Source: Bacteroidales bacterium UBA3290
GTDB lineage: Bacteria; Bacteroidota; Bacteroidia; Bacteroidales; UBA932
Reading direction: 5' to 3'
DNA: 18,416 bases
NCBI GenBank assembly: GCA_002361615.1
Contig: DETK01000038.1
Coordinates: 1 to 18,416 of the forward strand
The notes beneath the pieces are model-generated. The model saw only the letters and a list, made by a program, of their open reading frames with translations. It ran no database searches and was not told the origin of the DNA. Each line of letters opens with the position of its first letter. The stretch's first letter is position 1. Positions 6,186-13,013 of this stretch are shown piece by piece. The position numbers and the translations under genes were made by a program.

Positions 6186-7022
6186 ATGGAGAAAAACTAC
6201 ACATACGTTGAAGGTGCCCAATTCCCTTATCAGTATAAGTATGAGCACATGGCAGTAACCACGGACTGCGTCATCTTTACTTATGAGGATAGGAAGCTGA
6301 AGGTTCTGCTGGTAAAGCGTGGAGGCGAACCGTACAAAGGGCAATGGGCTTTACCCGGTGGATTTCTGAAAAACGACGAGACCGCCCGGGAAGGTGCCAT
6401 GCGCGAATTGCAGGAAGAGACTGGACTCGTTGCTTCTGCCATCGGAGAATTGGGCGTTTTCTCTGACGTAGACCGTGATCCGCGGGAGCGTGTAATAACC
6501 ATAGCGTGGTATGCCCTGGTTCGCCCGGCAGATGTCATTGGCGGGGACGATGCCGATGAGGCAGCGTGGTTCTCAGTTGACGATCTCCCTTCTCTTGCTT
6601 TTGATCATCACAAGATTCTGGATGCAGCAATGGAGCGTCTCAGAAGGGATATCCATTTCGAGCCGGTGGGCTTTGAACTCTTGGATGACACTTTTACCAT
6701 CCCTGATCTTCAGCGCCTCTACGAGATTATACTAGGAGTTAAATTTGACCGCCGCAACTTCCAACGCAAGATTATGGCGTCAGGTATTTTGGAAGAAGCG
6801 CAAAACAAGGAATACGAACCCGAAGCGATCTTAATGGAATGTCCCCTGCCGGAGCCTGCTTTTATGGCGGACATGGAATGTCCTGTTCAACAGTCCGTTG
6901 CCTCCCAGGAAATATCCAGGTCAAGCTCGAAGAAACGTCCCGGCCGAATCGCTTCGCTTTTCCGCCTCAACAAGAAGAAGTACGATGAAATGAAGGAAGA
7001 GAGCGGAAAATTCGAGTTTTAA
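6186..7022 (+). CDS. NUDIX hydrolase-winged helix regulator (NrtR/AraR-like architecture)
   Basis: 278 residues from ATG 6186; the open frame reaches back to 6126, but that part contains the promoter. Residues 23-155 are a NUDIX domain whose box fits GX5EX7REUXEEXGU exactly: G59, E65, R73-E74, E77-E78, G80. The C-terminal FTIPDLQRLYEIILGVKFDR at 170-189, followed by RNFQRKIMASGIL, and KRPGRIASLFRL at 250-261, are the winged helix of NrtR-type regulators, with an insert of about 45 residues between them. NrtR proteins bind ADP-ribose and control NAD genes; AraR relatives in Bacteroides sense arabinose. In many NrtRs the Nudix box is degenerate, whereas here it is intact, so hydrolysis of an ADP-ribose-like ligand is possible. 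It likely controls itself and the divergent VWA gene through O1 and O2. Confidence 0.9.
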   Translation: MEKNYTYVEGAQFPYQYKYEHMAVTTDCVIFTYEDRKLKVLLVKRGGEPYKGQWALPGGFLKNDETAREGAMRELQEETGLVASAIGELGVFSDVDRDPRERVITIAWYALVRPADVIGGDDADEAAWFSVDDLPSLAFDHHKILDAAMERLRRDIHFEPVGFELLDDTFTIPDLQRLYEIILGVKFDRRNFQRKIMASGILEEAQNKEYEPEAILMECPLPEPAFMADMECPVQQSVASQEISRSSSKKRPGRIASLFRLNKKKYDEMKEESGKFEF

Positions 7023-7044
7023 GTATTCATTAACCAATAAAAAA

Positions 7045-7118
7045 CCGCACCATGAAGATTGCACGATGCGATTTTGGCTATGCAATAGTGCAACCATCGC
7101 GGTGGTTGCGAAGTGCGG
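7045..7118. other. Structured element between convergent genes
   Basis: A 105-bp gap between convergent genes contains nested inverted repeats. An outer CCGCAC (7045-7050)/GTGCGG (7113-7118) encloses TTGCAC (7059-7064)/GTGCAA (7088-7093) and GCAACCA (7090-7096)/TGGTTGC (7103-7109). The last two share GCAA, so they exclude each other. It may be a bidirectional terminator, although there is no good U-tract, or a structured RNA or repetitive element. Confidence 0.4.
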
Positions 7119-7127
7119 CAGATCCGC

Positions 7128-7964
7128 TTAATCGGTGGCCTCGTTGTTTCCGTTGAAGAACGCCTGTGCCAGGTCACGGCAAAGTCCGACGACGATGGTT
7201 TGTTCTTCGGTCAGTGACGTACGCCACTTTTCAGCCAGTTTGTCGGCGATGCCGAAGAGCTGGCCATAGCATAGCAGATCGTCAATCCAGTTGGTGTCGA
7301 GCGGGCCACTGGGTTTGCCTTCTGCCTGGGCCTGCAGGAAGTTTTGCAATTCAACCAGGACGCGGGCTTTCGCTGCACCTGCTGGCGTGAGGGGACGTAT
7401 CCGGGCGCCCAGATTCGTCAGCTTGTCTTTCGGATTGACGGGCTCCATCATTCCGTGGTCTTCTAACCATTCCTGTCCTTTATCTTCCGGGCTGAAGCCA
7501 TACAGATCTCCGGGATGGCTGTAGCTCCAGTGATACACTTCATCGACTTCCAGCAGCCCGTCTTTCCCGGAGGCTTCGCAGAATTTCTGGTACAAGCTGT
7601 TTTCTTCCTGATCCCGGATGACAGCGTCTTTCTGGATGGAAAGATAGTTGACGGTCTCAAATGCAGGCTTCTGTTGCACGAGCTTCAGTTTTCCTTCGCT
7701 GTACCAGCGGTAAAGGAAAGCAGCCGATAACTCGTGATGGATGTGCAGGTCGAAGATACGCGGCTGGTTTGTCCGGACATAGCAGGCTGCAAACAAGTTG
7801 CCTTCCAATGGAATCACCTGGCTTTGCTCTTTGATCCGGCGGGTACCGAAGAGTTTCTTGGCATATTTGAAGCCGAGTTGGTGGGCAATGACAAAATAGA
7901 GGAAAGTTCCGGCCATCAGCACGGCCAGCAGGTATGCCCCGAGGGTGTCTAATTTTTCCAACAT
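7128..7964 (-). CDS. Single-pass membrane protein resembling the DUF2207 cytoplasmic region
   Basis: 278 residues with one N-terminal membrane segment, LGAYLLAVLMAGTFLYFVIA (about residues 8-27), and a long cytoplasmic part. The latter contains ELSAAFLYRWYSEGKLKL (a small winged-helix-like piece) and a C-terminal LLCYGQLFGIADKLAEKW. DUF2207 membrane proteins end with a similar pattern in which a C-terminal segment follows an analogous motif, so I read this as a shortened relative without the extracellular half. That link is tentative. The gene is transcribed leftward, divergent from the YARHG gene, and ends converging on the NUDIX gene. No enzymatic motif is seen. Confidence 0.6.
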   Translation of the reverse strand: MLEKLDTLGAYLLAVLMAGTFLYFVIAHQLGFKYAKKLFGTRRIKEQSQVIPLEGNLFAACYVRTNQPRIFDLHIHHELSAAFLYRWYSEGKLKLVQQKPAFETVNYLSIQKDAVIRDQEENSLYQKFCEASGKDGLLEVDEVYHWSYSHPGDLYGFSPEDKGQEWLEDHGMMEPVNPKDKLTNLGARIRPLTPAGAAKARVLVELQNFLQAQAEGKPSGPLDTNWIDDLLCYGQLFGIADKLAEKWRTSLTEEQTIVVGLCRDLAQAFFNGNNEATD

Positions 7965-7996
7965 AGTTCGTTCGATAGCTGGTTTTCCATTATTGA

Positions 7997-8004
7997 CAAA
8001 ACTA
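7997..8004 (-). promoter_or_regulatory. -7 box of the leftward membrane-protein gene
   Basis: Minus-strand TAGTTTTG fits TAnnTTTG, 32 bp before the ATG at 7964. No clear -33 TTTG is found at the standard distance. Confidence 0.4.
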
Positions 8005-8074
8005 CAAAAAAATGATGAATAATGCGTATGGCAACAGCAGGAACTTTAAAAGATAACGGTTCGGGAGTTTTTAC

Positions 8075-8082
8075 TAACTTTA
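8075..8082 (+). promoter_or_regulatory. -7 box of the YARHG gene, near-leaderless
   Basis: TAACTTTA is one base from TAnnTTTG and ends 5 bp before the ATG at 8088, so the transcript would begin at or next to the start codon. Confidence 0.4.
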
Positions 8083-8087
8083 CAGTC

Positions 8088-9320
8088 ATGAAAAAGATGA
8101 TCCTCTCACTGCTCGCATCCGTGCTGAGCGCATTTACCCTTGCCTTTGCCCAGGGCATCCGGGTGGGTGACCGGTTTTTTGATGGATTCGCCGTCTATAC
8201 CGTCCAGGAGATCCGGATGGGGACGATCGTTTATATGACTGATGCTCTTGGGGATGAAGAACTGACCCTGGAGCAATGGGGAGCGACGCCTGGTGTTTAT
8301 AGGCTGCGACCCAGCCGCAATGCCGAAGAGCCCAAATACGGCGCTGAATTCGGCTGCCGTGTCAACTATGTCATCCGGTCGGACAACAGGTATCTGGAAG
8401 TCATCGGCGACAACGACATCGTCCTCAAGGTGCTGCCGCTGCTCAATCCGATGGAGGACATCGCGGAGGGCAGCCTCTGGTACAGCGGCGCACTCGTCTA
8501 TGATGCCCATCCGGCGGAAGACGGTTCCGTCCGCCTGAATGCGATGTCGGAAGGGGAGGAGCACGAGTTCGTCCTGACACCTGCGACGGGCGGGGTGGAT
8601 CTGTTTGAAGTCTCCGACGGCCCGTCCGGGGCGATGAATATGTTTGAAGATGCCGCCTACGCCCGCCGGATCCGGCAGGACGGCCTGGACGTGATCTGCT
8701 TCTACGACAAGCAGAACCGGATCATGGACGTGCTGCAGGCCACGCAGGTCTGGAACGCTCAAACTCTCAATGTGGAGCAGTGGATGGCGCTGATTGCCGG
8801 GGATTATGTGACTGAAAGCGGCAAGGCGGTACAGATCCGGCCCGACCGGGCTACGTATGGCGGGAAAGCGCTTTCCCTGCAGCCGGTCACCTTCAACGGT
8901 ATGGTCACCGGTGTGCTCGATTTCGGGCAGTCGGGCCCTTATCTGGTCGGAAAGGTGGAAGCCGTGCCGACGCCGCAAGGCCTTCAGCTCACCGAGGTCA
9001 AGATGGAGGAGGGGGAGCCCTGGTTCGAGCGGACCGTATCTTATTTCGACCTGAAATGGGTCGGTGAGGGGAGCCGCTTCGATTTCGCGAGCCACACCCT
9101 GCTCAATGGCGTCCTGCACCGCTATGACAAGCCGCTCCTGCGCCTGATACGCAACGCCATCCTGGCCGCCCACGGCTATACCTTCAAGTCCAAGGACCTG
9201 AAGACCTATTTCGAGGCGCAGCCGTGGTACACACCGGTGACGGACAACGCCTCCGTCAAGCTTTCCCTGCTGGAAGAGCTCAACGTCGCACTGATCCAGG
9301 CCGCCGAACGGGCGGAATAA
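8088..9320 (+). CDS. Exported protein with C-terminal YARHG domain
   Basis: 410 residues from ATG 8088, where MKKMILSLLASVLSAFTLAF forms a signal peptide with a likely cut after AFAQ. The open frame begins at 8022, but that part would precede the signal peptide. The central 300 residues are beta-rich with several short repeated patterns and no recognised family. Residues about 340-400 contain LLRLIRNAILAAHGYTF and FEAQPWYTPVTDN, which fit the YARHG domain, an extracellular module named for that motif, though here the motif reads LAAHG. The role of YARHG domains is unknown, probably binding at the cell surface. The small Imm32-like gene starts 20 bp after the stop and is probably co-transcribed. 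Confidence 0.82.
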   Translation: MKKMILSLLASVLSAFTLAFAQGIRVGDRFFDGFAVYTVQEIRMGTIVYMTDALGDEELTLEQWGATPGVYRLRPSRNAEEPKYGAEFGCRVNYVIRSDNRYLEVIGDNDIVLKVLPLLNPMEDIAEGSLWYSGALVYDAHPAEDGSVRLNAMSEGEEHEFVLTPATGGVDLFEVSDGPSGAMNMFEDAAYARRIRQDGLDVICFYDKQNRIMDVLQATQVWNAQTLNVEQWMALIAGDYVTESGKAVQIRPDRATYGGKALSLQPVTFNGMVTGVLDFGQSGPYLVGKVEAVPTPQGLQLTEVKMEEGEPWFERTVSYFDLKWVGEGSRFDFASHTLLNGVLHRYDKPLLRLIRNAILAAHGYTFKSKDLKTYFEAQPWYTPVTDNASVKLSLLEELNVALIQAAERAE

Positions 9321-9340
9321 ACCCTGTATCGTTACTTGTT

Positions 9341-9565
9341 ATGACAATAGAATGGGAAGACGGGTTCATGGTCCAGGTGACCGTTGAATCAGACACCGTC
9401 GTGATTTCAGCCAATCGGGAAGGCCTTCTGTCCCTGGCCCGACAATTGACGGTCCTGGCGGAAGAATGTGAAGGCAGCCATATCCATTATGATCCGTACA
9501 ATTCCCTCGAAGAGGGTTCTTTAGAGATGGTGATCCAGAAAGGGGCCGCGGTGGCTGCAAAATAA
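9341..9565 (+). CDS. Small Imm32-like protein
   Basis: 74 residues from ATG 9341. The sequence contains VTVESDTVVISANREGLLSL, then LAEECEGSHIHYDPYN and SLEMVIQK. The NREGLLSLARQL and HIHYD elements with a terminal E-x-V-I-x-K strand resemble the Imm32 family, predicted immunity proteins of polymorphic toxin systems that also occur as stand-alone small proteins. No toxin partner is visible in the window. It sits in a run of same-strand genes: 20 bp after the YARHG gene and 23 bp before the PARG gene. Function is therefore open; the family resemblance is moderate. Confidence 0.6.
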   Translation: MTIEWEDGFMVQVTVESDTVVISANREGLLSLARQLTVLAEECEGSHIHYDPYNSLEEGSLEMVIQKGAAVAAK

Positions 9566-9588
9566 GGAAATAAAAACGCTTGCGAGTT

Positions 9589-10470
9589 ATGATAGACAAA
9601 CATCCTCTTCGAATCCAGATTTTCAATGATACCCTGCGGGTGCTGCAGCAGGGCGGGTATGTCGCTCCTTCCGGCCAAAAGGTCGAACTTCCTCCGGTTG
9701 AGGAGGTGATGAAGGCAGCGGTGATGTATAAGGAGCCTTTCAGCGTGCCGGGCGGGCAGCCGACGGCCGTCGTGACGAAAGTGCGCGTAGAGGACTGTGA
9801 CTGTGTTCTGGCGGCGAAGACGTTGATCGATGCGGGGTATAATCCGGCGATGCTCAATCTGGCGGATCTGTATGTGCCGGGAGGACTCGTGGAGTTTGGG
9901 TCGGGTGCGCAGGAGGAAAATTTGTGCCGGCGGAGCAATCTGATCTTGTCTCTGTATCAGTTCTCGCGCTCCCGGGCGCGGCATTATTCGGCGTTGGGCA
10001 TCGTGAACAGGGAAGCGCAATATCCTATGGATGAGCGCTTCGGCGGCGTGTATAGCGGTATCGTCTCGTTCTTCCGCGGGCCGGAGTCCACGGGGTCGCA
10101 GTATGAGGAAAAGCTGTACAATATCCCCGTCATCTCCGTAGCGGCGCTCAGCGGTCCGCGCATCGGGATGGACGGGCTGATGTATCCTGAGGAAACGAAG
10201 ATTACGCTCGAGAAGATGCGGACCATCTTCCGCATCGGCCTCGACCACGGCCACGATTCGCTGGTCCTGTCCGCGATGGGCTGCGGCGCCTTCGCCAATC
10301 CGCCGGCCCACATCGCCAAACTGTTCCATCAGGTCATCGAAGAGGAGGAGTTCAAGAACCGCTATCGCCTCATCGACTTCGCCATCCTCGACGGCTACAA
10401 GACCGGCCTCCGCCACAACCCCGACGGCAATCTGCTCCCGTTCCAGCGGGAGTTCGGACAAAGTTCATAA
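9589..10470 (+). CDS. Microbial-type poly(ADP-ribose) glycohydrolase (TIGR02452/DUF2263 family)
   Basis: 293 residues from ATG 9589. The family signature is present in order: an N-terminal helical region (IFNDTLRVLQQGGYVAP, residues 11-27); LNLADLYVPGGLVEFGSGAQ followed by EENLCRRS at residues 89-116, with Gly98-Gly99 and the catalytic Gln108-Glu109-Glu110 triad; and the macro-fold closing motif LSAMGCGAFANPPAHIAKLF at 227-246. Bacterial PARGs remove ADP-ribose from modified protein or nucleic acid using the second Glu of the QEE motif. It is cytoplasmic, since no signal is present. Length is typical. Together with the VWA/macro-like and NUDIX genes it makes an ADP-ribose handling neighbourhood. 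No ADP-ribosyltransferase is recognised in the window. Confidence 0.9.
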   Translation: MIDKHPLRIQIFNDTLRVLQQGGYVAPSGQKVELPPVEEVMKAAVMYKEPFSVPGGQPTAVVTKVRVEDCDCVLAAKTLIDAGYNPAMLNLADLYVPGGLVEFGSGAQEENLCRRSNLILSLYQFSRSRARHYSALGIVNREAQYPMDERFGGVYSGIVSFFRGPESTGSQYEEKLYNIPVISVAALSGPRIGMDGLMYPEETKITLEKMRTIFRIGLDHGHDSLVLSAMGCGAFANPPAHIAKLFHQVIEEEEFKNRYRLIDFAILDGYKTGLRHNPDGNLLPFQREFGQSS

Positions 10471-10479
10471 TAGTTCGTG

Positions 10480-10674
10480 ATGGGACTCCTGGATTTCTTG
10501 TTTGGCAAAAGGCCGCCGAAGAAGAAAGAAGATTGGCGGGATGAGTTGTCGGATTATACCAAGGATCCGGACGACGATCATTGGACCGTCGATCATGAAC
10601 CCGAAGACGATCGCGACGACGACTGGGAAGAGGAACAGGAGAAAGACTGGGACGACGACTGGGGCGAATACTGA
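10480..10674 (+). CDS. Small highly acidic hypothetical protein
   Basis: 64 residues from ATG 10480; a GTG directly upstream at 10477 is possible. MGLLDFLFGKRPPKKK is a short amphipathic or membrane-associating N-terminus, followed by about 45 residues that are dominated by Asp, Glu and Trp (DDHWTVDHEPEDDRDDDWEE). It begins 9 bp after the PARG stop on the same strand, so it is likely the last gene of that transcription unit. The low-complexity acidic tail could bind cations or basic partners. I do not recognise a family. The following gene is convergent. Confidence 0.6.
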   Translation: MGLLDFLFGKRPPKKKEDWRDELSDYTKDPDDDHWTVDHEPEDDRDDDWEEEQEKDWDDDWGEY

Positions 10675-10716
10675 CGCAGCGGAGTATCGCGCTCAGCACT
10701 TGCGCTGCCGTCGGCC

Positions 10717-12435
10717 CTAGAGCAGGGGCGCGAGGAACTCGGCGATGCGGTCGAGCCAGGTGTAGCTGCCGGTGCCGGGGGAGGCGTATTGCTGGAAGCA
10801 GTGATCGCGGGTGGCGAGCGTATGGAGTTCGGCCGGGATGCCCATCGCCCGCAGTTTTTCCCACACTTTCACGGAGTTCATCGGGGCGTCGCGGTCGGCG
10901 TTGCCGTGGATCATCAGCATCGGTGCCGTGTCGGGATCGAACGAGAATTCCGGGGCGAGGACGGCGGAGTCGTCGTTGCCGCCGGTCGTGTTGAAGTCGT
11001 CCAGTCCGTCGGTCAGGGCGTAGGCCGGATAGATGCCGATGCCCCATTGGACGCGGCAGGAGAGCTGGTCTATCTCGTCGATCGGGAGATAGCTCCGGTG
11101 CCGCGAGGAAGTGACGCCCATCAGGGTCAGATGGCCGCCCGCGGACGATCCCATGATGCCGATCTTGTCAGGGTTGAGGCCGCGGGCGGCAGCTTCGCTC
11201 CGGACCACGCGGATGGCGCGCTGCAGGTCTTGCCAAGCCGTCGTATGCTTGGCCAGCCCTTCGGGTCTGGGGGTACGGTATTTCAGCGTGACGACGGTAA
11301 TGCCTTTGTCGTTCAGGTAGCGGCGAGCCGGGGCCACTTCGAAGCCGTCCGGACTGTTTCCCTCGTAGGATCCGCCGGAGTAGATGATCTGGATGGCATC
11401 GCTCGTGCGCTCTTTCGGAATGAACCATTCGAGGTAGGGGGTGCACTGGTTTTCCCGGAAGTCCGGGGTCTTGCCTTCCGGCCAGAGGGTTTCCTTGTCG
11501 TACCAGACTTTGTGGATGTTGTCGACCGATCGGTCCATGATGGCGACTTCGGGTTCGACCGGTCCGAGGAATCCCATCTGCGTCATGAATTCAATACCGC
11601 GCTCGAGGCCGAAGGCGCCGTGGCCCTTGTAGGGATACAGGTGCAGCTCGGCCGGGATGCCCATCTTTCGCAATTGTCTGTAGAACAGGGTGGAACCGTT
11701 CGGAGAATAGGGATCGAGCTCGCCGTGGTGGAGGCTGACGGGGCAGGTCTTTTCGTCGAAGGGGAAGACGGCGCTCAGCGCCACGTCGGGACCGTAGCCG
11801 TCCCGCGTGGCTGGGATGCCGGTTTCTCCGTCCGTGGTCGCATAGGCCGGGGCGTTGGCGATAGCCCAGTTGATGTGGCAGGGCAGCTGGTCGAGTTCGT
11901 CCACGGGGTCATAGGTCCGGGTCTGGGAGCCCGTGGCCAGCAGCAGGGCCAGATGGGAGCCGGCCGACATCGAGATGACACCGATCTTCTCCGGATCGAA
12001 GCCGCGCATTTCCGCTTCGCTCCGTACGAGGCGCACCGCCCGCTGACCGTCTTCCCAGGCCGTCTGGTAGATGGGAAGGCCCGTCGGCCGCGGCGTCCGG
12101 TACACGAAGTTCACGCACTGGATGCCGATCTTCGTGAGTTCTTCCTGCCAGTACTGGATGAGCCCCACGTCGCAGCAGTTCTGATAGGAACCGCCCGAGA
12201 TGAGGATCATGCATACCCCTTTCTTTACGGCGGGATCGGGCGCGGGGAACCAGTCCAGATAGGGATTGCGGAACGCGGCAGGATCGAAGCCCGGTGCCTC
12301 GACCTCATTGGTCATTGCGGCAATCTGGAAGGGTTGTGCATCCGGGATACGGCCTTCCGGCCAGATATATTCCCTTTGCTGTGCCGACAGCGTCAGGCAG
12401 CAGAGTAGGGAAGCGAAAACGAACAGACGTTTCAT
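10717..12435 (-). CDS. Secreted esterase/lipase-like protein with two alpha/beta-hydrolase domains
   Basis: 572 residues from ATG 12435, which starts the signal peptide MKRLFVFASLLCCLTLSAQ; ATGs 3 and 12 bp upstream are possible. Two homologous hydrolase domains of the BD-FAE/acetyl-esterase type follow one another. Each has an ISGGSY/YSGGSY oxyanion-like loop, a YRTPRP motif and a conserved AW-D-QRA-R-VRSEA helix. The second has a full triad: GSSAG with Ser431, Asp514 in GNADRDAP, and His545. The first reads SMSAG (Ser157; the first Gly of GxSxG replaced by Ser), with Asp241 and His272. Probable role: removal of acyl groups from plant polysaccharide in the periplasm or outside the cell. It is the second gene of an operon, 14 bp after the deoxyribosyltransferase-like gene. 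Confidence 0.88.
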   Translation of the reverse strand: MKRLFVFASLLCCLTLSAQQREYIWPEGRIPDAQPFQIAAMTNEVEAPGFDPAAFRNPYLDWFPAPDPAVKKGVCMILISGGSYQNCCDVGLIQYWQEELTKIGIQCVNFVYRTPRPTGLPIYQTAWEDGQRAVRLVRSEAEMRGFDPEKIGVISMSAGSHLALLLATGSQTRTYDPVDELDQLPCHINWAIANAPAYATTDGETGIPATRDGYGPDVALSAVFPFDEKTCPVSLHHGELDPYSPNGSTLFYRQLRKMGIPAELHLYPYKGHGAFGLERGIEFMTQMGFLGPVEPEVAIMDRSVDNIHKVWYDKETLWPEGKTPDFRENQCTPYLEWFIPKERTSDAIQIIYSGGSYEGNSPDGFEVAPARRYLNDKGITVVTLKYRTPRPEGLAKHTTAWQDLQRAIRVVRSEAAARGLNPDKIGIMGSSAGGHLTLMGVTSSRHRSYLPIDEIDQLSCRVQWGIGIYPAYALTDGLDDFNTTGGNDDSAVLAPEFSFDPDTAPMLMIHGNADRDAPMNSVKVWEKLRAMGIPAELHTLATRDHCFQQYASPGTGSYTWLDRIAEFLAPLL

Positions 12436-12449
12436 CATTTCTTGCAAGT

Positions 12450-12872
12450 TTAAAGGGAGGCCAGCAGATCCTTGAGGGAGCCGACAACGCCGTCGAACAG
12501 TTTGTACATCAGTTCGGGCTCTTCCATCTTCGGGATATAGACGACGACCTTCTTGCCGGCGCCGGCCATCCAGCCAGCTTCGGTGTGGGCGCTGCGGCCC
12601 GAAGGAAGGACCAGGACACAGGTGTCGGCCAAATCCAGGGCTTCCATATCGGCCTGGAACTGCCGTTCGGCCTTGGGATGGTGCAGGCCTTCCTTATATT
12701 GTTCAAAGCTCCAGTTCAGGGCGTTCTCATCGAGCTCCGTCCATCGGAATCCGTTGCCGCCGTGCGGCGGATTGCGGAAGTCATACACTTGATGCCCGGC
12801 CTCGCGAAGGCACGCGACGACCTCGGGAAAAAAGGGGTTCCTCCAACTGGAAGCAACATAGATCTTTGCCAT
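12450..12872 (-). CDS. Nucleoside 2-deoxyribosyltransferase-like protein
   Basis: 140 residues from ATG 12872; the frame is open further upstream but MAKIYVASSWRN is the typical family N-terminus and a promoter precedes it. Features of the family: KIYVASSWRN (3-12) as the first strand and loop; FRWTEL at 42-47; AERQFQADMEALDLADTCVL (68-87); and SGRSAHTEAGWMAGAGKKVV (91-110), containing the probable catalytic Glu98. Family enzymes exchange or cleave N-glycosidic bonds of nucleosides, via a fold shared with some NAD-cleaving enzymes. The exact substrate cannot be told from the sequence. It is cytoplasmic, whereas the co-transcribed downstream esterase is exported, so the pairing is functionally puzzling. 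Confidence 0.78.
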   Translation of the reverse strand: MAKIYVASSWRNPFFPEVVACLREAGHQVYDFRNPPHGGNGFRWTELDENALNWSFEQYKEGLHHPKAERQFQADMEALDLADTCVLVLPSGRSAHTEAGWMAGAGKKVVVYIPKMEEPELMYKLFDGVVGSLKDLLASL

Positions 12873-12900
12873 AGGTATCGAAAGCTTTGGTATGATTTCA

Positions 12901-12935
12901 TAAAGATACGAATAAAGTAAGGGTGACCGTCCAAA
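12901..12935 (-). promoter_or_regulatory. Promoter of the leftward 12872-10717 operon
   Basis: On the minus strand TTTG (12935-12932) and TATCTTTA (12908-12901) are separated by 23 bp, a relaxed match to the Bacteroidota consensus. The start point would be about 20-25 nt before the ATG. Confidence 0.45.
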
Positions 12936-13013
12936 AAAATGTACGTGCCCGTCGTTTTTTTCGTATCTTGCCTCCAAATTGGAACGTTCTGGGAATGTTT
13001 AATCTTTACTGAT

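Noticed and set aside
8106..10461. 355- and 324-codon minus-strand frames opposite the YARHG and PARG genes
   Set aside because: They are antisense shadows of genes with clear domains, without promoter or family support.
10789..12408. 539-codon open frame on the + strand opposite the tandem esterase
   Set aside because: The esterase on the minus strand has a signal peptide and catalytic motifs. The opposite frame is a GC-rich shadow with no recognisable domain.
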